Below, one piece after another: positions 32,522 through 42,354 of a stretch of DNA of 64,000 bases. The stretch's first letter is position 1; each line of letters opens with the position of its first letter. A program made the position numbers and the translations under genes. The notes under the pieces are model-generated. The model saw only the letters and a program-made list of their open reading frames with translations, was not told the DNA's origin and made no database searches. Source of the stretch: DASQPA01 sp963757335. Lineage in GTDB: Bacteria > Acidobacteriota > Thermoanaerobaculia > Multivoradales > UBA5704. Location of the stretch: positions 62,001 through 126,000 of the forward strand of contig CAVWRJ010000011.1 in assembly GCA_963757335.1 (NCBI GenBank), read 5' to 3'.

Positions 32522-33190
32522 ATGCCCAAACTTCCTGAAGTCGAAGGCCACTGGCACTCTTTGATCGAGGGCTTCGCGACCTCCTCCCTCGACTTCTATA
32601 CCCTCGTCCAGGCGAATCTCGCCCGCCGCGAGATCCCCGATCTCCTCATCTATTCAGTGAAGTGGAAAGAGAGCGGCGTGGCCTCCGGGAAGCGCATCTA
32701 CCTCCGCATAAGCCGCGAGCACTTGAACTTCGACATCTGCGCCGCGCCCTTCGGCACCGGATTCTTCTTCTCCTGGTGGCTCGCGCGAATTCGGCGGATC
32801 TTCCTTGACTTCCTCTGCCTGCTCCTTGGCCTTCTCTGCGGAGGCTTCATCGGATACGTCATCGTAAATGAAAGCCCGAATAGCACGGGACATGGCGCAG
32901 CCTTCGGCTCCCTCATCTTCTTCGGCACGCTCTTCGGCATTGGCCTCATCGTGCGCCATGCGAACCTCGGGCTCGAACCTACGGTCATCTCCATGCCCGT
33001 CACGGGTTTCCTCTACCGGTTCGTCTTCCGGCCGACGACGTACTTCAATGAGGATACCGCCCTCATGTTCCGGGAAGCGGTCCACAAGGCGGTGGTCGAG
33101 GCGATCGATACGGTGACCTCGGCGCAGGGGGTTCGCGGCCTCTCCGAGGAGGCGCGGAGGGTCACCTTCACTCCGGGCAAAGGGACGTGA
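32522..33190 (+). CDS. Membrane protein of mobile elements, 222 aa
   Basis: ATG 32522 has TGGAGA 5 bp before it; a GTG at 32510 is the alternative. Two strongly hydrophobic segments at about 91-120 and 131-145 (FLCLLLGLLCGGFIGYVIV is the clearest) follow a soluble N-terminal part containing LNFDICAAPFGTGFFFSWW. Similar proteins occur beside conjugation ATPases on ICEs, as here; function unknown to me. It lies 17 bp before the HerA/TraD-like gene. Confidence 0.6.
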   Translation: MPKLPEVEGHWHSLIEGFATSSLDFYTLVQANLARREIPDLLIYSVKWKESGVASGKRIYLRISREHLNFDICAAPFGTGFFFSWWLARIRRIFLDFLCLLLGLLCGGFIGYVIVNESPNSTGHGAAFGSLIFFGTLFGIGLIVRHANLGLEPTVISMPVTGFLYRFVFRPTTYFNEDTALMFREAVHKAVVEAIDTVTSAQGVRGLSEEARRVTFTPGKGT

Positions 33191-33207
33191 CTGTGGGCTC
33201 GTAGGAG

Positions 33208-36195
33208 ATGGGTCAACCTACCCTCCCCAAGCGCCTGACTGAGCAGTTCTACGCCTTCGAACTCCGGGGCCGGGGCTACGAGGAGTTCCCCTATCCGGTA
33301 GAACTCGAACCGCCCTTCCGGCCCTTCCCCGGATACTCGCTTCCCCGCGTCGAGGACGACGGCCACCGGCCGACCATCCTCAGCCGTCTCTTCAGGCCTT
33401 CCCGCCGGAGGGTTGAAGCGCCCGAGACCCAAGAGCCAGAGCCCACGCCCTTCGAGGTCGAGGAGCCGATCACCGAGTGCGTGGTCTCCCTCCCCGAGGA
33501 CAAGGTGGTCTCCCGGGAACTCGCAGAGCGCTTCCTGCTTTCGGTCGCGGGCGCGGAGCTGCCGCTCGCCTTCGAGATCCTGGGACTCCCCGAGCGCCTT
33601 GAAGCACGGATCGCTTCCCGGGCGCCGGACACCTCCCTTCTCGCGAACGAACTCCGCGCCTTCTTCCCCGAGGTCTCGATCGGAGAAGAAGACGGCGGGC
33701 TCCGGAGCGCGTGGACAAGGGGTAAGGGCGAGACCGTCTGCCTCCACTTCGGCCTGGCCCGCGAGTTCATGCTGCCGCTCGTCTCCTTCCGCTCCCTCGA
33801 TCCCGATCCCCTTCTCCCGCTCCTTGGGGCACTCTCCGAGCTCGATCCCGGGGAGGCGGGCCTCGTCCAGGTCCTCTTCGAGCGGGTCAGGGAGCCGTGG
33901 GCCGAGAGCGTCATGCGGGCGGTCGTGACCGGGAAGGGCGAGCCCTTCTTCGCCGACTTCCCGGAACTCACAAAGCTCGCCAAGGAGAAGATTGCGAGCC
34001 CCCTCTATGCCGTCTGCCTGCGACTTGCGGCGAAGAGCAGAACCCTCGCCGGGGCCTGGCGCATCCTTCGCGATCTCGCGGGGAGCTTGACCCACTTCGG
34101 GAACCCCGTGGGAAACGAACTTCTCCCCTTGGCCTCCGAGGAGGGCGAGGAAGCCGCTACGGAGATCTTCCGCCGCACGAGCCGCCGCCCGGGGATGCTC
34201 CTCGGGCTCGACGAACTCACGGGGCTCGTCCATCTCCCGAGCGCCTCGGTAAAGATCCCGAAGCTCGTCCGCGAGGTGCGGCGGACAAAAGCAGCGCCGA
34301 TGCTCGCGGGAGGCATCCTCCTCGGGGAGAACTTGCATCACGGAAGGACCGTCCCTGTCCGACTGCCCGAGGAGCTTCGCCTCCGGCACCTGCATGTCGT
34401 CGGGGGCTCCGGGACCGGCAAGTCCACCCTCCTCCTCGACCTTATCTCGCAGGACATCGAAGCCGGCCGGGGCGTCGCCGTCCTCGATCCGCATGGCGAT
34501 CTTGTGGACGAGGTTCTCGGCCGCATCCCCGAACAGCGACTCGCGGACGTGATCCTCTTCGACCCGGCGGATACAGAGCACCCCCTCGCCTGGAACATCC
34601 TCGAAGCCCACTCCGAACTCGAACGCACCCTCCTCGCCTCGGATCTCGTGGGGCTCTTCCGCCGCTTCTCGACCTCCTGGGGCGATCAGATGACCTCGGT
34701 CCTCGGGAATGCCGTCCTCGCCCTCCTCGACTGCCCTGGTTCCACCCTCCTTGACCTCCGCGAGTTCCTCGTAGACCGCGCGTCCCGGGAGAAGCTCCTC
34801 AAGGCCGTAGAGGACCCGTACCTGCTCTCATACTTCCGGCAGGAGTTCTCTCTTGCAGCCGGGAAGAGCGTGGGGGCGATCCTCACGAGGCTCGACGGCT
34901 TCCTCCGGAGCCGGACGGTACGCGCGATCGTGGGCGCGCGCGAAAGCCGGCTCGACCTTCGGGCAGTCATGGACCGGGGGCAGATCTTCCTCGCGCGGCT
35001 CTCAGAGGGGGCGATCGGGGAGGAGAACGCCGCACTCCTCGGGAGCCTCCTCGTCTCGAAGTTCCACCAGGTAGCCATGAGCCGCCAAGAGATCCGGCGG
35101 GAGGAGCGGCGGCCCTTCTTCCTCTACGCCGACGAGTGCCAGGAGGTCGCGACCCCCTCCATGGCTCTCCTCCTTTCGGGTGGCCGGAAGTATGGCCTCG
35201 GCCTCACCCTCGCGCACCAGGATCTCCGCCAGCTCGATACCAAAGCTCCCGAAGTCGCCTCGGCGCTTATGGCGAACGCGGGGACAGGCGTTGTCTTCCG
35301 GGTCGGTGAGCGGGACGCGAAGGCGCTCGCCGAGGGCCTCTCCTACTTCGGCGCCGCCGATCTCCTGGGGCTGCGGGTCGGTGAGGCCGTGGCCCGGATC
35401 GAAAACGCACGGGGCGATTGCAACCTCCGAACGCGGCTTCTGTCTCCTGTTCCCTCAGACATCGCCCTCCATCGCCGGGAGGCGGTCACTCTGCACTCGC
35501 GGGAGCGCTACGCCACCCGGGTCGAGGCGGTGGAAGCGCGGAGGAGAGAGGAGATACCGCCTCGCCCGGAGACAAAGGACGTGCCGGAAGTCACCGCGCC
35601 TGCCCGGGAGCCGGAAGAGCGCTCCACGACGCCGCTGCCGCCGAAGCGGGCAGCGCGGTCCCCAGTTCCCCCTCCACCCCTCGGTCGGGGCGGGCCGGAG
35701 CATCAGTACCTTCAGGAACTCGTGAAGCGCTGGGGAGAGTCCCATGGCTACCGCGCCGTGATCGAAGAAGAGATCCCGGACGGCAAGGGCAGCGTCGATG
35801 TGTCTCTTCGGAGCGACGATTTTTCGATCGCGTGCGAGATCTCCGTCACCTCGACCGTGGCACAGGAGGTTGGGAACGCAAAGAAGTGCCTCGAAGCCGG
35901 TTTTGATGAGGTCGCGATCCTCGCCCTCGCGCGTCCGCGCCTCGCAAAAATCGAGGCGGCTCTCAAGGCAAAGCTCACAGCTGCCGACCTCGCCCGCGTG
36001 CATGTGGTCTCCTCGGAAGAACTCTTCTCCCTGCTCTCCATGAGGCCCGTGACTACGGAGACCGTGGTCGGTGGATACAAGGTGAAAGTGCGCAGGAAGA
36101 CCGTTGAGACGAGTGAAGAGGCCATCCGCTACCGCGCCCTCACCGAGGTCATCGCAAAGAGCGTGCGCCGCCTGGAGGGCAAGGAAAAGCCATAG
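33208..36195 (+). CDS. HerA/TraD-like DNA-transfer ATPase with C-terminal nuclease-like domain
   Basis: A 995-aa protein. Residues 1-370 form a long N-terminal region seen in VirD4-like ICE ATPases. Walker A VVGGSGTGKSTLL is near residue 400, LDPHGDLVDE follows, and Walker B FFLYADECQE is near 637 with GLGLTLAHQDLRQL after it. A proline-rich linker (~790-825) leads to a C-terminal domain, about 830-990, with KGSVDVSL and IACEISVTST, an arrangement like PD-(D/E)xK nucleases with E-x-S in place of E-x-K. It probably couples or pumps element DNA. The smaller relative at 14543 lacks this C-terminal domain. Confidence 0.8.
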   Translation: MGQPTLPKRLTEQFYAFELRGRGYEEFPYPVELEPPFRPFPGYSLPRVEDDGHRPTILSRLFRPSRRRVEAPETQEPEPTPFEVEEPITECVVSLPEDKVVSRELAERFLLSVAGAELPLAFEILGLPERLEARIASRAPDTSLLANELRAFFPEVSIGEEDGGLRSAWTRGKGETVCLHFGLAREFMLPLVSFRSLDPDPLLPLLGALSELDPGEAGLVQVLFERVREPWAESVMRAVVTGKGEPFFADFPELTKLAKEKIASPLYAVCLRLAAKSRTLAGAWRILRDLAGSLTHFGNPVGNELLPLASEEGEEAATEIFRRTSRRPGMLLGLDELTGLVHLPSASVKIPKLVREVRRTKAAPMLAGGILLGENLHHGRTVPVRLPEELRLRHLHVVGGSGTGKSTLLLDLISQDIEAGRGVAVLDPHGDLVDEVLGRIPEQRLADVILFDPADTEHPLAWNILEAHSELERTLLASDLVGLFRRFSTSWGDQMTSVLGNAVLALLDCPGSTLLDLREFLVDRASREKLLKAVEDPYLLSYFRQEFSLAAGKSVGAILTRLDGFLRSRTVRAIVGARESRLDLRAVMDRGQIFLARLSEGAIGEENAALLGSLLVSKFHQVAMSRQEIRREERRPFFLYADECQEVATPSMALLLSGGRKYGLGLTLAHQDLRQLDTKAPEVASALMANAGTGVVFRVGERDAKALAEGLSYFGAADLLGLRVGEAVARIENARGDCNLRTRLLSPVPSDIALHRREAVTLHSRERYATRVEAVEARRREEIPPRPETKDVPEVTAPAREPEERSTTPLPPKRAARSPVPPPPLGRGGPEHQYLQELVKRWGESHGYRAVIEEEIPDGKGSVDVSLRSDDFSIACEISVTSTVAQEVGNAKKCLEAGFDEVAILALARPRLAKIEAALKAKLTAADLARVHVVSSEELFSLLSMRPVTTETVVGGYKVKVRRKTVETSEEAIRYRALTEVIAKSVRRLEGKEKP

Positions 36196-36302
36196 TGGCA
36201 AAGGGTGCGGATTCTGCCGCCTTCCCTCCTGCGGCCGCAGTGTCCATCATGGTCGAAGTCCCTTTAGAACTCCACCCTCAAGCACCCAAAGGAGGAAACC
36301 CT

Positions 36303-38054
36303 ATGGACCGCGCCAAAGACTCGGAGGCGAAGCCCGTCGGCATCTGGATTCGGGTTTCGACCGAAGACCAGGCCAGGGGCGAGAGTCCCAAGTACCACGA
36401 GATGCGCGCAGAGAGCTACGCCGAGTCCCGGAGATGGAAGGTGATTGAGGTCTATCACCTCGAAGGCGTGTCGGGGAAGTCGGTTATGGAGCACCCCGAG
36501 ACGAAGCGGATGATGGCCGACGTGCGCAAGGAGCGCATCGCGGGCCTCATCTTTTCGAAGCTCGCCCGGCTCGCGCGGAACACGAAGGAACTCCTGGAGT
36601 TCGCCGAGTACTTCCGCGAGCACGGGGCGGATCTCGTCTCCCTTCAGGAGTCGATTGATACCTCAACCCCTCACGGTCGCCTCTTCTACACCATGATCGC
36701 TGCGATGGCCGAGTGGGAGCGCGAGGAGATCGCCTCCCGGGTGGCGGCATCGATCCCCATCCGGGCAAAGCTCGGGAAGCCGATCGGCGCCCCGCCCCTC
36801 GGGTACCGCTGGCACGAGAAGCGGATGGAGATCAATCCAGACGAGGCCCCGATCCGGCGTCTCATCTACGAACTCTTCAAGGAGCACGGACGCCTCAAAA
36901 CCGTCGCCGAACTCCTGACTGCCGCCGGCTATCGCGGCCGTAAGGGCAAGCCCTTCCGGGACATGACCGTGGAGCAGATCCTCACCGACCCCTCCGCCAA
37001 GGGCCTCCGCCGCGCGAACTATACGAAGCTCGTCAAAGGGAAGAGAGTCCTGAAGCCAGAATCGGAATGGGTCTTCGTGCCGTGCCCCTCGATCGTCTCC
37101 GAGGAACTCTGGGAGGAGTGCAACGCGCTCCTTCTGCGGCGGAAGGCGTCCCACAAGCCCGTCGCGAAGCGGGCGGTCTATGTCTTCGCGGGATTCGTAT
37201 ACTGCGCCTGCGGGGAGAAGATGTACGTACGCTCGAACACCCCGAAGTACGTCTGCATGGCCTGCCGGACGAAGATCCCAATCGTAGACCTCGACCAGAT
37301 CTTCCAGAACCAACTAGAGGAGTGCACTCTCAGCCCGGATGCCATCGCGGCCTACCTGACCCAAGGGAACGAGGTCAGGACCCAGAAGGAGGAACTCTTG
37401 GCCACACTTTTTCGCGAGCGGGATCGACTCATCAAGGAAGCCGACAAGCTCTACCGTCTCTACCAGGAAGATGGCCTCACGGTCGACGGGTTCCGCAACC
37501 GCCACCGACCCCTCGAAGCTCGCCTCGCGGGGTTGGGCACCGAGATCCCCCGCCTCCAGGGCGAGATCGACTTCCTCAAAGTCCGCACGGTCATGGAAGG
37601 CGAGATCGTCGGCCGCACCCGGGGCCTCGCCCTTGAGTGGCTCCGGATGGACCTCCCAGAGAAGCGGGCCGTCGTCGAGAGCCTCGTCGAGCGGATCACG
37701 ATCGAGAAGGACACCGTGACGATCGACCTCATGGCCCTCCCGCCTCTCTCGGAGATCATGGCAAAAGGGCCACCCAGGGAGAGAGTTGCTTGGCGCTGTC
37801 GACCCGCAGGAGCAGGTGATAGTGGTTGGACAGGAAGGCGAAGGCAAAATTTTCATCTCAAAGAGACGTTGAGCCCGGCCGAGAGTACCGACGACGATCT
37901 CGTTAAGCGCCGGGCTGGGGCAAAGAAGAAGGCGGCTTTGGACGGTGCGGGTCGAGACTTCGACCAGGGTCTGGGATTCGGGGATGAAGCGGAGAGGTCG
38001 GCTCATGGAAGGGAGAGACGTAAAAAGTCCTCCCATCTTGCAAACTTCCTTTAA
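36303..38054 (+). CDS. Large serine recombinase (integrase), intact
   Basis: A 583-aa protein. ATG 36303 has AAAGGAGG upstream; the longer frame from 36195 is not needed. The resolvase domain is at about 12-150, with the catalytic serine S19 in GIWIRVSTEDQ and LARLARNTKELLE. The recombinase domain is at ~165-265, the zinc ribbon CACGEKM ... CMAC at ~305-325, and a coiled coil after it. The last ~90 codons (after about 37780) read antisense through a RAYT transposase remnant, so the true recombinase end appears to lie near the element boundary. It is the best candidate for integrating this element. Confidence 0.85.
   Translation: MDRAKDSEAKPVGIWIRVSTEDQARGESPKYHEMRAESYAESRRWKVIEVYHLEGVSGKSVMEHPETKRMMADVRKERIAGLIFSKLARLARNTKELLEFAEYFREHGADLVSLQESIDTSTPHGRLFYTMIAAMAEWEREEIASRVAASIPIRAKLGKPIGAPPLGYRWHEKRMEINPDEAPIRRLIYELFKEHGRLKTVAELLTAAGYRGRKGKPFRDMTVEQILTDPSAKGLRRANYTKLVKGKRVLKPESEWVFVPCPSIVSEELWEECNALLLRRKASHKPVAKRAVYVFAGFVYCACGEKMYVRSNTPKYVCMACRTKIPIVDLDQIFQNQLEECTLSPDAIAAYLTQGNEVRTQKEELLATLFRERDRLIKEADKLYRLYQEDGLTVDGFRNRHRPLEARLAGLGTEIPRLQGEIDFLKVRTVMEGEIVGRTRGLALEWLRMDLPEKRAVVESLVERITIEKDTVTIDLMALPPLSEIMAKGPPRERVAWRCRPAGAGDSGWTGRRRQNFHLKETLSPAESTDDDLVKRRAGAKKKAALDGAGRDFDQGLGFGDEAERSAHGRERRKKSSHLANFL
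37783..38006 (-). pseudogene. RAYT (REP-associated Y1) transposase N-terminal remnant
   Basis: From ATG 38006 the minus strand reads SRPLRFIPESQTLVEVSTR, then SRLLLCPSPALNEIVVG and LGRAQRLFEMKI. After one missing base it continues as FAFAFLSNHYHLLLRVDSAKQ, with HYH as the HUH metal-binding motif. This is the N-terminus of an IS200-like/RAYT transposase. Homology stops at about 37783, where the mobile element's recombinase begins. The remaining part is not found at the left end of the window. Confidence 0.7.
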
Positions 38055-38149
38055 CTTACTTGGAATGAAGCAGATAGACTCTGAGCCGACGCAAATGAAA
38101 CTGGACGGCTGGCGAATGAAAAACGGCTGGCACTTGGAAGGGCCGGGGA

Positions 38150-38940
38150 GGTGGACAATGCTCTGAGTGCCGCTACCTCGGCTCTCGGCACCGAGACTCG
38201 AAGACAAAGACCGGGACACTGCCTTCAACCGCCGCCATCTCGGGTCGCGGTACCGCGACTCGAAGACAGAGTCCCCGGACAATGCTTCCGGGGACCGCTC
38301 TCTCGGCTCTCGGTACCGAAACTTGACGACAGAGACTTGGACCAAGCCTTGGCTGCCGCTATTGCGGGTCTCGGGACCGGGACTCGATGACGGAGCGCCG
38401 GGACTTGGGTTCAGGGTCCCGGGACTTCGGTCCTCCGCCAGGGAGAAAGACCGTCGTCCCGCGACTCTGGGTCGTGGTCCCCGGACTCGACGTCGCAATC
38501 CCGGGACGAAGAATCGCCGTCCCCCGGCCGAGGGTCGCGGTCCCGGGATGGCGGTCGGGGTCGCGGGACTCGGAGTCTCCGGCCCGCTACGTTGAGTCGC
38601 GGTACCGGGACTTGAGAGCGCAGCCCCGGGACGGCGGTCTTAAACCCTGGAGGCCAACCGTGGTGACGGGACGGCGACTCGTCGTCCCCGGACTACGACT
38701 CTCCGTCCCGAGACTTCGAGTCTCGGTCCCGGGACTCGACATCGACGGTGCGGCACCGGAGACGGAGTCCAGGCAGCGAAGACGTCGTCTCCTTACCTGG
38801 CTATCGAGTCCGGGGAACGCGGAACAGAGTCCCGGGACATTGCCACTAAGTTTTGGCAGCGGTAGTAAAACCGGGGGACATCGGAACGGAGTTTGCGGAC
38901 GGCGACTCTCGGTGCGGGGACAACAAGCGTTTCGGCGAGT
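38150..38940. repeat. Degenerate 21-bp repeat array, about 37 units
   Basis: Units of 21 bp (some 20) of the type ACTCGA-N9-TCCCGGG, for example ACTTCGAGTCTCGGTCCCGGG and ACTACGACTCTCCGTCCCGAG. Several contain CGGTACCG or CGGGACCG palindromes. The array runs from just after the RAYT remnant to the 3' end of the SDR gene. Long open frames here are a by-product of the 3n period and GC content. A second array of the same period is at 52680-53085. No gene is supported. Confidence 0.75.
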
Positions 38941-38947
38941 CGATACC

Positions 38948-39640
38948 TCAAAACCCCGGCACCGTCACGCTCTTGCCATTGTCCGCCACCCCCAGGCCAA
39001 GGAGGAACGGCGCGGCGCGGAGCGCCCAGCGGTCGGGGCCGGGGTAGGTCTGGGCGGCGCGGCCGAAGCAGCTCTCGAGCATGGCGGTGTTGATGAGGCC
39101 GGGGTTGACCGCGACCGCCGCCAGGCCGAGCGGCAGCTCCTGGGCGAGGGATCGGGTCAGCCCCTCGATCGCCCACTTGGCGGCGCAGTAGGGGGCGACC
39201 TCGGGGGCCGCCGAACGCCCCCAGGCGGAGCTGACGTTGACCACCACCCCGCTGCCGCGCGCCACCATCAGGGGGAGGAAGGCCCGCGACACGTGGAAGG
39301 TGCCCGCCACGCAGCTGTCGAGCACCGCCTGAAACTCCGCCACCGGCACCTCCCAGAGCGGGGCGTTGGCGTTGATCTGCCCGGCGTTGTTGATCACGAG
39401 GTCGGGCGGCAGGTGGACGGCGAGGAGCCGGACCGCCCAGGCGTGGACGGCCGCGGGGTCGGCGACATCGACCGCGGCGACATCGTGCGGCTCGCCCAAG
39501 AGCGCCGCAAGCTCGGCGACCGCTTCGGGCGAGCGGCCGCAGGCGAGGACGGTGTTCCCCAGCTCCGCCAGGCGAAGGGCGAGCGAGCGCCCGAGACCGC
39601 GGGTCGCCCCGGTGAGAACGACGATCTTGCCCTGGCTCAA
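38948..39640 (-). CDS. Short-chain dehydrogenase/reductase
   Basis: A 230-aa classical SDR. The cofactor loop TGATRGLG is at about residues 10-17, NNAG at ~88, the catalytic serine in NVSSAWG and YCAAK at ~150. NAD(P)-dependent alcohol/ketone oxidoreductase with unknown substrate. It ends a few bases from the repeat array and is slightly short at the C-terminus for the family. It lies just downstream of the DegV-type gene. Confidence 0.8.
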   Translation of the reverse strand: MSQGKIVVLTGATRGLGRSLALRLAELGNTVLACGRSPEAVAELAALLGEPHDVAAVDVADPAAVHAWAVRLLAVHLPPDLVINNAGQINANAPLWEVPVAEFQAVLDSCVAGTFHVSRAFLPLMVARGSGVVVNVSSAWGRSAAPEVAPYCAAKWAIEGLTRSLAQELPLGLAAVAVNPGLINTAMLESCFGRAAQTYPGPDRWALRAAPFLLGLGVADNGKSVTVPGF

Positions 39641-39659
39641 CGGCGGAGTCCCATGGCGG

Positions 39660-41500
39660 TCATTCTGCGCCGAGCGGTGCCAGGAGCGGCAGCTCCTCGT
39701 CAGTCGGCTGGAAAAGGACGGCGCCGACGGTGCCGGGCCCGGCGTGGGTCCCCACCACCGGCCCCATCTCGGTGACCAGCAGCTCGCGGATGTCGAAGGC
39801 CCCGGCGAGGAGCTCGCGGAGGCGGTCGGCCCAGACCGGCGCCTTGGCGTGGGCGACCCCGGCGAGCACCGGCCGGTCCGCGGCGACCCGCTCCCGGAAG
39901 AGCTCCAGGAGGCGCGGGTGCGCCGCCCGGCCGCCCCGCACCCGGTCGACCGCTACCACCTCCCCTCCCACGACGCCGAGGATCGGTTTGATCCCCAGGA
40001 GGTTGCCGAACACCGCCCGCGCCCGGCCGATGCGGCCGCCGCGCGCCAGGTACTCCAGGGTGTCGACGACGAAGAGGACGTGCAGCCGAGGGCGGATGGT
40101 GGCGAGCCGGTCGGCGATCTCCGCCGCCGGCACCCCGCGCCGGGCGAGCCGGGCGGCGAAGAGGGCGAGAAGGCCGAGACCGAGGCTCACCGAACCGCTG
40201 TCGACCACCCGCGGCGAGGTATGCCCCACCTCGTGCCCCGCGCACCCCTCGTGCTCAGAGCCGGCACCCAGGCCGTCCGCGGCGGCCCGGGCATGGACGA
40301 CGGTCTGCGACAGCTTCTCCGAGAGGTGAACCGAGATCAGCTCGCCGCGGCCGGCGAGCCCCTGGTAGGCGGCGGCGAGCTCCTCTGGCGACGGGGGCCG
40401 GGTGCTCGGCGGCAGGGGGCCGTGCTCCAGGCGTTGGTAGAACTCGCGGGGGGTGAGGTCGATCCCGTCCCGGAGGTCCTCCTCGCCGAACAGGACGTGG
40501 ATGGGCACCACCTCGATGCCGTGGGCGCGGGCCAGCTCGGCCGGCAGGTCGGCGGCCGAATCGGTGACGACGCCGACCGGCGTCCGCGGCTCCTCGAAGA
40601 CGACGAGCCCACGGTCGTGGAAAGCCAGGAGGTCGCGGAGGATCTCGCCGTCGGTGCCGGGGAGGGTGTCCAGGAGGTGGCCGACGCTCGGCCCGTCGGC
40701 GAGGACTCCCAGAAGTCGCCGCTCGGAGAGGGAGAACGGGGTGGCGAAGTAGCCGGGACCGGTCGACAGGTGGACCCGGACCGCCGGCCCCGGGGCGCCG
40801 TGGACGACGTCCTCGATGGCGAGGATGAGGAGCGCGGAGAGGTCGCTCTCGATCTCTCTCCCCATCTCCTTAGTCCCCTGGCTCACCTCGGGGCCGGCGG
40901 GGAGGAGATGGAACGGACCGGCCTCCTTCCTGGCGAGGCGGAGGAAGGCCTTCTCGCCGCGCACCCCCGCCGCCGTCGTCACCCGCGCGGCGACCACCTC
41001 GCCCGCCGCGAGGGCGACCTCCCCCCCTCCAGCACGACGGACCCGGAGACCTGGGCCCGGTTCAAGGCCCGCAGCAGCTCGAGCAGGGGGAAGAGGGCCA
41101 GGTCGCCGACCAGGGTCTCCAGGCGGGCGTCGGGCTCGACCCCGATCTCGCTCCCCAGGAGGACCAGCCGCACCCGCCGCACGAGATCGTCCCCGGCGAG
41201 CCCGCGGGCGACGAGGAAGAGGACCTCCGCTGGCAGCTCGCGAGCCTCCTCCTCGCTCCGGCCGAGGAGGAGGAGGGTGCGCGCCGACCCGGGGCCGGCG
41301 GCGAAACCCGCCCAGTCGGTGATCCCGGGGAGGTCGGCGGCCGCCACCACGACGGCGGGGCCGAGGCTGGCGGCGAAGCGCCGCCCCTCGGCGGCGTCGA
41401 CCGCCGGCACCACCTCGTAGCCGAAGCCGGACAGGCCGCGGGCGAGCTCCCGCCGGCGGGAGCTGTCCGGGTCGACCACCAGCAGGGCGGGACGGGCCAT
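39660..41500 (-). pseudogene. Receiver/DUF4388/DegV fusion protein, frameshifted in a G run
   Basis: From ATG 41500 the frame reads a receiver-like N-terminus (PALLVVDPDSSRRRELARGL) and the start of a DUF4388 (PATAN) domain (LFPLLELLRALNRAQVSGSV). It then breaks at a run of seven G at about 41021-41027. One more G restores VALAAGEVVAARVTTAAGV and the rest. After that comes a DegV domain (PVGVVTDSAADLP, IEVVPIHVLFGEEDLRDG, KPILGV), a fatty-acid-binding fold. The reconstructed protein is ~613 aa. A homopolymer deletion is a common sequencing error, so the gene may be intact in the organism. Confidence 0.75.
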
Positions 41501-41678
41501 CGTGCCTCTCTCGAAGAAGCTCGCGCGTTGTACTTCGGGCAGCCAAGCATAGACCGAACCCCGCCGAAAGTCCCGAGGCGGGCGCTTCTGCTATTCTTGA
41601 GGCGGTCAGACTCAGCATAGACATCAACACGACGCCCGAGGCCGGTGGTCCGGAAGGGTGGCGCAAAGGAGGCGAACC

Positions 41679-42299
41679 TTGAGAGGAAAGGTGACGGCGA
41701 CCCTGACGGTGGCGGCATGCCTGCTGCTGCTCGGCAACCCCGTGCACGCACAGGACCGCGCGGACGACGATCGGTCCGACGCCCAGGAACACCGGGGGAA
41801 GGAGAGCTTCGCCCTGGCGGTCGGCGCCGGCTTGGCCGACGTCAACAGTGTGGCCGAGCCCTACCTGACGGCGGCTCTCCGCATCCGCATCGGCGGGCGG
41901 CGCCAGGAAGAGGAGGCCCCCGACTGGCGCGGCCGGGCGCCGGAGGGCGGGATGCGCGGCTATCTGGAGCCCGAGATCGGCTACTGGAAGGCGAGCGGCA
42001 ACAACGGCAACGGCAGCGACCTCCTCCTGGGGGTCAATCTGGTGGGGGTCGTGCCCGTGGGCGCGGTCGACACCTACATCGGCGCCGGCCTCGGCGCCCA
42101 CCGCTTGGACGCCGACCTGCTGAGCGCCCCGACCAGCACCAGCAAGCAGACCAAGCTCGGGGTCAACGCCCAGTTCGGGCTCGACGTCTACGTCACCCAC
42201 TCGGTGAGCCTCTTTGGGACCGGCCGCTTCGACATCGTGCAGGATGCCAGAAAAAGCGTCCAGGCCAAGGCCTATCTGGGCCTCCGCGCCCGCTTCTGA
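41679..42299 (+). CDS. Outer-membrane beta-barrel protein, about 206 aa
   Basis: Signal peptide at the N-terminus (LTVAACLLLLGNPVHAQ). The mature part alternates hydrophobic and polar residues as in small OmpA/OmpW-like barrels (GYLEPEIGYWKASGNNGNG, ALAVGAGLADVNSV) and ends AKAYLGLRARF, a barrel-type C-terminal Phe. The TTG at 41679 with GGAGG 6 bp before it is preferred over GTG 41658. Function unknown. Confidence 0.7.
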   Translation: MRGKVTATLTVAACLLLLGNPVHAQDRADDDRSDAQEHRGKESFALAVGAGLADVNSVAEPYLTAALRIRIGGRRQEEEAPDWRGRAPEGGMRGYLEPEIGYWKASGNNGNGSDLLLGVNLVGVVPVGAVDTYIGAGLGAHRLDADLLSAPTSTSKQTKLGVNAQFGLDVYVTHSVSLFGTGRFDIVQDARKSVQAKAYLGLRARF

Positions 42300-42314
42300 T
42301 CCGCCCGCGGCTCA

Positions 42315-42347
42315 CCCGGTGGCGCGCCGTCCCAGCGCGCCACCGGG
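42315..42347. terminator. Bidirectional terminator-like hairpin
   Basis: CCCGGTGGCGCGC (42315-42327) pairs with GCGCGCCACCGGG (42335-42347), a perfect 13-bp stem with a 7-nt loop, between converging genes. No U-tract. Confidence 0.6.
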
Positions 42348-42354
42348 AGGGTCG

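Noticed and set aside
38387..39775. 462-aa plus-strand open frame
   Set aside because: Consists of the 21-bp array plus the antisense of the SDR gene.
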